DNA of 18,905 nucleotides, taken from positions 1-18,905 of the forward strand of contig CAYLOD010000029.1 in assembly GCA_964385235.1 (NCBI GenBank), written 5' to 3'. The notes under the pieces are model-generated. The model worked only from the letters and a program-made list of their open reading frames with translations. It did no database searches and was not told the DNA's origin. Both the position numbers and the translations under genes were made by a program. The stretch comes from Pseudoruminococcus sp964385235 (GTDB lineage Bacteria > Bacillota > Clostridia > Oscillospirales > Acutalibacteraceae). Shown piece by piece: positions 13,259 through 18,905 of the stretch (positions within the stretch are counted from its first letter, which is position 1; each line of letters begins with the position of its first letter).

Positions 13259-16033
13259 ATGGCTCAGGACTTTAACAATACACTCAATCTGCCGAAAACA
13301 GACTTCCCGATGAGGGCGGGACTTCCTAAATCGGAACCGGAGCTTTTAAAGCATTGGGAGGATATTTCCGTATACGAGAAGCTTATGAAGAAAAACGAGG
13401 GTAAGCCCCTCTATGTTCTCCATGACGGACCTCCGTATGCAAACGGCGATATTCACCTCGGAACCGCCCTTAACAAGGTTTTAAAGGATATTATCGTCCG
13501 CTATAAAAATATGTCCGGTTTTATCGCACCTTATGTTCCCGGCTGGGATACGCACGGACTTCCTACTGAGCTGAAAGCGAGAAAAAAAGCGGGCGTAGGC
13601 AACTCCACAACTATCGATGATATAGAGCTGAGAAAGCTGTGCCGTGAGTTCGCGCTCGGATATATTGACGACCAGCGCGCGCAGTTCAAGCGCCTTGGCG
13701 GCATTGGCGAGTGGGATAATCCGTATATAACGCTTCAGCATGATTTTGAGGCGAAACAGATAGAGATATTCTCTGAGATGGCTTGCAAAGGATATATCTA
13801 TAAGGGATTAAAGCCCGTTTACTGGTGCCCCGAGTGTGAAACGGCGCTTGCGGAGGCGGAGATAGAGTATGCCGAGGATCCGTGCCATTCCATTTATGTC
13901 AAGTTCAAGGTGACAGACGATCTGGGCAAGCTGAAGGCTCTCGGCGCAGACCTTGACAAGACTTATTTTGTCATTTGGACGACTACGACTTGGACCTTGC
14001 CCGCAAATGTCGCTATATGCGTAGGTCCGCGCTACAACTATGCCTTGATAAAGAGCGGCGATGAGTATTTCGTTATGGCCGAGGAGCTTTTTGCTTCTGC
14101 TTTTGAGGCCGCGGGCATTACCGATTATGAGGTCGTCGGAACTATTCCCGGCTCGGAGCTTGAGTATATGAAGACGGCTCATCCGTTTATCGACAGAGAG
14201 TCGCTCGTTATTGTCGGCGACCATGTTACGCTTGACAGCGGTACCGGCTGCGTCCATACCGCGCCCGGTCACGGTCTTGACGACTATGAGGTTTGCAGAA
14301 ATTATCCCGATATTCCGATAGTTGTTCCTGTTGACGCTCACGGAAGGCTGACAGAGGAGGCGGGTCGGTTCGCGGGTCTTACGACAGAGGAGGCAAACAA
14401 GCCCATCGCGCTATACCTTGAGGAAACGGGCGCGCTATTTGCACTGAAGAAAATAATTCACCAGTATCCCCATTGCTGGAGATGCAAGAAGCCCGTGCTT
14501 TTCCGCGCGACGGAACAGTGGTTCTGCTCCGTTGAGGACTTTAAGGAGGAAGCTGTCAACGCTATTAAGGGCGTCAAGTGGATACCCGGCTGGGGCGAGG
14601 ACAGAATAATAAATATGGTTCGCGACCGTAAGGACTGGTGTATTTCAAGGCAGAGAAAGTGGGGAGTACCTATTCCGATCTTCTTCTGCAAGGATTGCGG
14701 CGAACCTTATATCAACAAGGAAGCAATGATGGCGGTATCCGAGCTGTTCAGACAGGAGGGCTCGGACGCTTGGTTCAAAAGAACGGCAGGCGAGATCCTG
14801 CCTGCCGGAACAAAATGTCCTAAGTGCGGCTGTACTGATTTTGAAAAGGAAAAGGACATAATGGACGTATGGTTTGATTCGGGTGTCACTCACGCGGCTG
14901 TCTGCGAACAGAGGGAAAACCTCAGAAGACCCGCGGATCTATACCTTGAGGGTGCCGATCAGTACAGAGGATGGTTCCAGTCATCACTGCTCACATCTGT
15001 TGCCACTACGGGTGAAGCACCGTATAAGACGGTTGTCACACACGGCTGGGTAGTTGACGGCGAGGGCCGAAAGATGTCAAAATCCCTCGGCAACGGTATT
15101 GACCCTGATGAAATAGTCGAACAGTACGGCGCGGATATTCTCAGGCTTTGGGTCGCGTCCTCCGACTATCATGCGGATATAAGAATCTCAAAGGAAATTT
15201 TGAAACAGCTTTCCGAGGCATATAGAAAAATCAGAAACACTGCAAGATATATCCTCGGAAATATCAGCGACTTCGATCCCGATAAAGATGCCGTTCCGCT
15301 TGATAAGCTGCTCCCGATAGACAGGTGGGCGCTTATGAAGCTTGATGAGCTTAACGATAAGGTTCGTGAGGGATACGAAACATTTGAATTTTATCAGGTA
15401 TTCCACGCTGTCCACAATTTCTGCGTTGTAGATATGAGCAACTTCTATTTTGACGTTCTCAAGGACAGACTTTATACCGAGAAAAAGGACGGCGAGCTTC
15501 GCCGCGCCGCGCAGACAGCTATATATATGATTCTTGACGCCATGACGAGAATGATCGCTCCTATCCTTGCATTCACCTCCGATGAAATTTGGAGATATAT
15601 GAAGCATTCAAGCGGCGACGACGCTGAGAATGTCGTGTTTAACCCCATGCCGGAAAAGACAGGCGTCAACGCTGACGAGGAATTTGAGGCAAAATGGGAT
15701 AAGATCCATGAAACAAGGGACTCCGTCAAGAAAGCGATCGAGGTCGCGGTTAAGGCAAAGGAGATTCGCTCATCACTTGAGGCTAAAATCACACTGAGAT
15801 GCACAGGTGAGCTTTATGATTTTCTGAAGTCTGTTGAAAACGAGCTTACAGCCGCATATATTGTTTCAGAGCTTGAGATAATAAACGATGAAAACGCGTC
15901 AGAGCTAAATGTAGAGGTGACTCACGCGGCGGGCGAAAAGTGCGAGCGCTGCTGGTGCTATAGCAGGTCTGTCGGAGCTAACCCCAAATATATTACGCTT
16001 TGTGACCGCTGTGCCAAGGTGTTAGGCGAGTAA
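13259..16033 (+). CDS. ileS: Isoleucyl-tRNA synthetase
   Basis: A class I aminoacyl-tRNA synthetase that charges tRNA-Ile. The 924-residue protein has the adenylate motif HLGT (66-69) after DGPPYANGDI, GWDTHGLPTE, the CP1 editing domain with GTGCVHTAPGHG and DDYEV, and WCISRQRKWGVPIPIF. The second signature KMSKS is at 605-609. The C-terminal zinc-binding module is CERCWC ... LCDRC. Length matches the bacterial eukaryote-unlike form (about 920 residues). The ATG at 13259 follows GGGAG (13244-13248) by 10 nt. An out-of-frame ATG at 13252 would encode only seven residues. The gap from divIVA is 29 nt, so no T-box leader is present at this position. Confidence 0.97.
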   Translation: MAQDFNNTLNLPKTDFPMRAGLPKSEPELLKHWEDISVYEKLMKKNEGKPLYVLHDGPPYANGDIHLGTALNKVLKDIIVRYKNMSGFIAPYVPGWDTHGLPTELKARKKAGVGNSTTIDDIELRKLCREFALGYIDDQRAQFKRLGGIGEWDNPYITLQHDFEAKQIEIFSEMACKGYIYKGLKPVYWCPECETALAEAEIEYAEDPCHSIYVKFKVTDDLGKLKALGADLDKTYFVIWTTTTWTLPANVAICVGPRYNYALIKSGDEYFVMAEELFASAFEAAGITDYEVVGTIPGSELEYMKTAHPFIDRESLVIVGDHVTLDSGTGCVHTAPGHGLDDYEVCRNYPDIPIVVPVDAHGRLTEEAGRFAGLTTEEANKPIALYLEETGALFALKKIIHQYPHCWRCKKPVLFRATEQWFCSVEDFKEEAVNAIKGVKWIPGWGEDRIINMVRDRKDWCISRQRKWGVPIPIFFCKDCGEPYINKEAMMAVSELFRQEGSDAWFKRTAGEILPAGTKCPKCGCTDFEKEKDIMDVWFDSGVTHAAVCEQRENLRRPADLYLEGADQYRGWFQSSLLTSVATTGEAPYKTVVTHGWVVDGEGRKMSKSLGNGIDPDEIVEQYGADILRLWVASSDYHADIRISKEILKQLSEAYRKIRNTARYILGNISDFDPDKDAVPLDKLLPIDRWALMKLDELNDKVREGYETFEFYQVFHAVHNFCVVDMSNFYFDVLKDRLYTEKKDGELRRAAQTAIYMILDAMTRMIAPILAFTSDEIWRYMKHSSGDDAENVVFNPMPEKTGVNADEEFEAKWDKIHETRDSVKKAIEVAVKAKEIRSSLEAKITLRCTGELYDFLKSVENELTAAYIVSELEIINDENASELNVEVTHAAGEKCERCWCYSRSVGANPKYITLCDRCAKVLGE

Positions 16034-16037
16034 TGCC

Positions 16038-16067
16038 TTGATAATTAAAGACACGGGAATTTAATAT
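16038..16067 (+). promoter_or_regulatory. Putative promoter of lspA
   Basis: TTGATA (16038-16043) and TAATAT (16062-16067) are separated by 18 nt just after the ileS stop. The predicted transcript would begin near 16074, directly before the two hairpins at 16076-16127. Confidence 0.45.
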
Positions 16068-16075
16068 TTTATCAT

Positions 16076-16089
16076 GCGGGTTTTCCCGC
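16076..16089 (+). other. Small GC hairpin in the ileS-lspA gap
   Basis: GCGGG, a TTTT loop and CCCGC form a compact 5-bp hairpin. It lies directly upstream of the larger hairpin at 16091-16123 and close to the start of a transcript from the predicted lspA promoter. Confidence 0.4.
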
Positions 16090-16090
16090 G

Positions 16091-16127
16091 TTTCGCCCTG
16101 TTCCGAATAAGGGAGGGGCGAAATTTT
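16091..16127 (+). terminator. Probable Rho-independent terminator or attenuator between ileS and lspA
   Basis: TTTCGCCCT (16091-16099) pairs with AGGGGCGAAA (16114-16123), one bulged base, and is followed at once by TTTT. This is the best terminator-like structure in the second cluster. It may end the ileS transcript or, if the promoter at 16038-16067 is real, attenuate lspA transcription. Confidence 0.55.
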
Positions 16128-16153
16128 CATTATACCCGAAAGGTGGAGTTGAT

Positions 16154-16645
16154 TTGACAGCAATAATCACGGCAGTTCTATCGTTGGTTATAATTGCCGC
16201 CGATCAAATAATAAAATATTTTGTCGTTGAGAATTTGCGGGGAATCGACAGTGTGCCGTTTATCGGAAATTTACTGACCTTGACATACGTTGAAAACCGG
16301 GGCGCGGCGTTTGGCATGATGCAAAATATGAGCTGGTTTTTCGCGATTGTCACGGTTTTGATGGTTGTATTGTTTTTCTATATAATTATTAAGAAAAAAA
16401 TAACAAGCAAGTTCTTTGTCTTATGCACTGTTTTGATTGTCGGCGGGGGAGTGGGAAATCTCATTGACAGGCTGTTTCGCGGCTTTGTGGTAGATTATCT
16501 GCAGCTTTCTTTTTTTCCGTATGTCTGCAACCTTGCCGATTACTGTATTACTGTCGGAGCTTTTTTGCTGATAATATTTGTTTTGTTTTTCTATGGCAAG
16601 GACAAAAAAAGCAGGCAGCAAAAGGTATCTGAAAATGATGAATGA
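16154..16645 (+). CDS. lspA: Lipoprotein signal peptidase (signal peptidase II)
   Basis: LspA is the membrane aspartyl protease that removes the signal peptide from diacylglyceryl-modified prolipoproteins. The 163-residue protein has four hydrophobic segments (about 4-20, 58-79, 86-99, 131-148). The family blocks are present: YVENRGAAFGM (45-55), GNLIDRLFRGFVVDYL (101-116) and NLADYCITVGAF (126-137). D114 and D129 sit at the catalytic dyad positions. The tail is Lys-rich and cytoplasmic. The start is TTG at 16154, with AGGTGGAG (16141-16148) 5 nt upstream and no in-frame ATG that keeps the first membrane helix. It overlaps the next gene by 11 nt. Confidence 0.95.
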   Translation: MTAIITAVLSLVIIAADQIIKYFVVENLRGIDSVPFIGNLLTLTYVENRGAAFGMMQNMSWFFAIVTVLMVVLFFYIIIKKKITSKFFVLCTVLIVGGGVGNLIDRLFRGFVVDYLQLSFFPYVCNLADYCITVGAFLLIIFVLFFYGKDKKSRQQKVSENDE

Positions 16646-17549
16646 AATACTTCTTGCAGCGTCAGACGCCGACGAGGGAAAAAGGCTTGACAAATTCATT
16701 TCCGATAATACCGAGGCGTCGCGTTCGCTTGCGCAGCACAGCATTGAACAGGGCAGGATCAAGGTGAACGGCGAGCGTGTATTGAAAAGCTGCAAGCTCC
16801 ATAAAGGCGACAAAATAAGCTTTATACCGGCCGAGCCTCAGCCGTTGGAGATAACGCCGCAGAACATTCCGCTCGATATACGTTATGAAGATGACGACCT
16901 GCTCGTTGTGAATAAGCCCAAAGGCATGGTGGTACACCCCGCGCCGGGTTATAACTGCGGTACGCTCGTGAATGCCCTGCTTGCGTATTGCGGGGATTCA
17001 CTTTCGGGAATAAACGGCGTGTTGCGTCCCGGTATCGTTCACAGAATAGACAAGGATACAAGCGGACTGCTTATCGTTGCAAAGAACGATTTTGCCCATA
17101 GAGGTCTTGCGGAGCAAATAAAGGAGCACAGCTTCACGCGGAAATATCAGGCTGTCGTCTGCGGCAATATCAAGAATGACAGCTTTACTATAGATCTGCC
17201 CATAGGACGACACCCCAAGGACAGAAAAAAAATGGTTGTTACCGATAAGAACAGCAAAAGCGCGGTGACTCATGTAAAGGTTTTAGGGAGGTATAACGGC
17301 TTTACGCATGTCGAACTTGCGCTTGAAACGGGACGAACGCATCAGATCCGTGTTCATATGGCTCATATAGGACATCCTGTCGCGGGTGATACTGTTTACG
17401 GTCCGTCAAAAAATGCAATAAAATCGCTCTGCGGACAATGCCTTCACGCGTACTATATAAGCTTTAAGCATCCGAGGGACGGCAGGACGATTACTGTCGA
17501 AACGGAATTACCCGAATATTTTAAAAATTTTTTAAATATTGTAATATAA
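16635..17549 (+). CDS. RluA/RluD-family pseudouridine synthase
   Basis: A 304-residue enzyme that isomerises uridine to pseudouridine, most likely in 23S rRNA. An N-terminal S4 RNA-binding domain (about 17-65, RLDKFISDNTEASRSLAQHSIEQG) precedes the catalytic domain with NKPKGMVVHPAPG (93-105). Motif II is HRIDKDTSGLLIVAK (136-150, catalytic D139), and LETGRTHQIRVHMAHIGHPV and GDTVYG follow. The S4 domain and the position after lspA match the RluD/YlyB group, but the target uridines cannot be read from sequence. The ATG at 16635 (AAAGG about 9 nt upstream) is chosen; an in-frame ATG at 16578 would add residues that are only an out-of-frame reading of lspA. The 11-nt overlap with lspA suggests coupling. 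Confidence 0.94.
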   Translation: MMNEILLAASDADEGKRLDKFISDNTEASRSLAQHSIEQGRIKVNGERVLKSCKLHKGDKISFIPAEPQPLEITPQNIPLDIRYEDDDLLVVNKPKGMVVHPAPGYNCGTLVNALLAYCGDSLSGINGVLRPGIVHRIDKDTSGLLIVAKNDFAHRGLAEQIKEHSFTRKYQAVVCGNIKNDSFTIDLPIGRHPKDRKKMVVTDKNSKSAVTHVKVLGRYNGFTHVELALETGRTHQIRVHMAHIGHPVAGDTVYGPSKNAIKSLCGQCLHAYYISFKHPRDGRTITVETELPEYFKNFLNIVI

Positions 17550-17573
17550 TTGTAACTTTTTTTGCGAATTTGC

Positions 17574-17602
17574 TTGAAATAGTAAATAAATTGTAGTATA
17601 AT
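17574..17602 (+). promoter_or_regulatory. Putative strong sigma-A-type promoter of the surface-protein gene
   Basis: TTGAAA (17574-17579) and a perfect TATAAT (17597-17602) are separated by 17 nt. The start site would be near 17609, giving a short leader of about 27 nt before the ATG. Confidence 0.75.
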
Positions 17603-17635
17603 GAGAGCTGTAAAAATAACTTGGGGTGGTTTCAT

Positions 17636-18905
17636 ATGACAGGGAAACGTTTTAAAGTGCAAGAGAAAGCTGTTGACCCGCAATTTAAGCTGAGAGTGAA
17701 AATCATTTCTGCATTTTGTGCTTTTTTGCTTATTGCACTTGTGGCTGTAGCCGCTGTTTCCAATGTAAGCGCGAGTACTTATGTTCTTGCGTCATCAACT
17801 ACATATTTAAACGTAAGAAGCGGACCATCAACCTCAACGAGCGTAATCACGACTATAGATCCCGACACGAAGGTTACTGTTATCGGCGGCAGAACCGATG
17901 AATGGGTTCACGTCCGTCTTTCCGACGGGAGAACAGGATATTGCTACTCCGAGTACCTTGATATAGACGCTGTTTCAATTAAGCTGTGGCCGGAGGAAAG
18001 ATTTCTCGCCATAGGCAGCACAAGACAGCTTAAAGTCACAGCGACTTGTCCTGCTAAGAAAATATCATGGAAAAGCTCCGATAACAACGTTTTGACTGTA
18101 AGCAGCGACGGTACAATAAAAGGAATAAAAGCAGGCGTCGCAACTGTTACCGCTAAGAATACAGTTACCGGCGGCTATGCGACATCTGTAATAACTGTCA
18201 AGCGTCCCGATTATGACAAGGTATATATTGATAATCCGCCCAAGACTATTAACGTAGGCGAATCCGTCGAGCTGAATGCCCGCGCTTCAAAGAAGGGCGG
18301 CGCGATCTACTATAATATTTCCGACTCAAGCATTGCGACGATTTCTAAAACCGGCGTTGTTACCGGGAAGAAAGAAGGAACTGTGAAGATTCGTGCTAAT
18401 GACAGCACAGGTACAGTTGCAAAGTACATTTATATGACCGTCAAAAAGCCCGCTGCGAAAAAAGTAACGCTTTCTCCCACATCAACAAAGCTTGCGGTCA
18501 ATGCTAAGAAGACCTTTACATTCGCTGTTACACCGTCTGCGGCAACGGTAAAATTTGTTTCGTCAGATACCGGCATTGTCAAAGTGGATCAGTCGGGTGT
18601 GTATAGTGGCGTTAGCAAGGGCAAAGCGAATATATCGGTCGTCAACTCTGAGGGAAAGGTTCTCTCCAATTCGAGTATTACAGTAAAATATCCCGACTAC
18701 GATTCTATCTCATTGACAAACGCCCCATCGACACTGGTTGTGGGCGAGAGTGTTCAGATAGGCGCAAAGGCGTCAAAAGCCGACGGCAAGGTGTACCACA
18801 GATCAGGTGACACGTCGGTCGCCACAATATCGGCTGACGGTGTTGTAAAAGCCATTAAGCCGGGAACCGCCCGGATATATTCATATGATGATACGGGTGC
18901 GGTCT
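17636..18905 (+). CDS. Secreted SH3b plus Ig-like (Big_2-type) repeat protein, 3' end outside window
   Basis: The frame is open from ATG 17636 to the window edge (423 complete codons, no stop), so the gene is cut by the window. GGGGTGG (17623-17629) lies 6 nt before the ATG. The start is basic, followed by a hydrophobic helix (23-44, IISAFCAFLLIALVAVAAVSNV) and a possible signal cleavage after VSA (A46). An SH3b domain spans about 54-111 (TYLNVRSGPST ... WVHVRLSDGRTGYCYSEYL). At least four bacterial Ig-like domains follow (about 112-190, 191-271, 272-352 and 353 on), with hallmarks such as WKSSDNNVLTVSSDGTIKGI and KAGVATVTA. Domains 2 and 4 start with PDYD and share VGES and SIATIS/SVATIS, spaced 162 residues apart. 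SH3b domains often bind cell wall, so a wall-associated surface or modular enzyme role is likely; any catalytic domain must lie beyond the window. Confidence 0.88.
   Translation, partial: MTGKRFKVQEKAVDPQFKLRVKIISAFCAFLLIALVAVAAVSNVSASTYVLASSTTYLNVRSGPSTSTSVITTIDPDTKVTVIGGRTDEWVHVRLSDGRTGYCYSEYLDIDAVSIKLWPEERFLAIGSTRQLKVTATCPAKKISWKSSDNNVLTVSSDGTIKGIKAGVATVTAKNTVTGGYATSVITVKRPDYDKVYIDNPPKTINVGESVELNARASKKGGAIYYNISDSSIATISKTGVVTGKKEGTVKIRANDSTGTVAKYIYMTVKKPAAKKVTLSPTSTKLAVNAKKTFTFAVTPSAATVKFVSSDTGIVKVDQSGVYSGVSKGKANISVVNSEGKVLSNSSITVKYPDYDSISLTNAPSTLVVGESVQIGAKASKADGKVYHRSGDTSVATISADGVVKAIKPGTARIYSYDDTGAV

Noticed and set aside
1..18905. CRISPR arrays, insertion sequences, phage or toxin-antitoxin genes
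   Set aside because: No regularly spaced direct repeats, transposase or integrase motifs, or short paired toxin-like genes were found on either strand.

Overview
The window reads as a chromosomal housekeeping stretch from an anaerobic, low-to-mid GC monoderm member of the Clostridia, most likely an Oscillospiraceae/Ruminococcaceae-type organism. This rests on gene order (miaB / YlbF-family / mutS / mutL / miaA, then yggS / sepF / divIVA / ileS / lspA / rluD-type), Gram-positive Shine-Dalgarno sites, frequent TTG and GTG starts, and a cell-surface protein with Ig-like repeats. Every protein gene is on the + strand. I see no mobile element, phage gene or CRISPR array.

Layout. Positions 1-91 hold the 3' part of a tRNA-Asn and its terminator. 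Positions 92-464 hold no convincing gene, only a 28-nt palindrome. A tRNA-Pro(GGG) lies on the - strand at 465-541 with its own promoter. A 27-nt palindrome (625-651) sits between that promoter and the divergent miaB promoter. A first cluster runs from 772 to 9461: miaB, a small YlbF/YmcA-family gene with a four-cysteine tail, mutS, a DRE-TIM aldolase-like gene, mutL and miaA. MiaA and MiaB catalyse successive steps of ms2i6A37 tRNA modification; MutS and MutL are the core of mismatch repair. The aldolase gene is the unexpected member and appears to have its own promoter.

A strong promoter at 9531-9559 and a GC-rich, foldable leader open a second cluster: an HlyD-like membrane adaptor protein, yggS (PLP homeostasis), sepF and divIVA (division and cell pole), ileS, lspA (lipoprotein signal peptidase) and an RluA/RluD-family pseudouridine synthase. 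The hlyD-like/yggS and lspA/rluD-type pairs overlap, so they are probably translationally coupled. The gaps before divIVA and before lspA contain stem-loops. A third promoter (17574-17602) drives a secreted protein with an N-terminal signal, an SH3b domain and at least four bacterial Ig-like (Big_2-type) domains. It is open to the right edge of the window.

I do not find a clear new multi-gene system. The items most worth a second look are the cysteine tail of the YlbF-family protein beside the Fe-S enzyme MiaB, the aldolase between mutS and mutL, the structured leader of the hlyD-like gene, the promoter-plus-hairpin leader of lspA, the two perfect palindromes near the tRNAs, and the 162-residue two-domain repeat of the surface protein.
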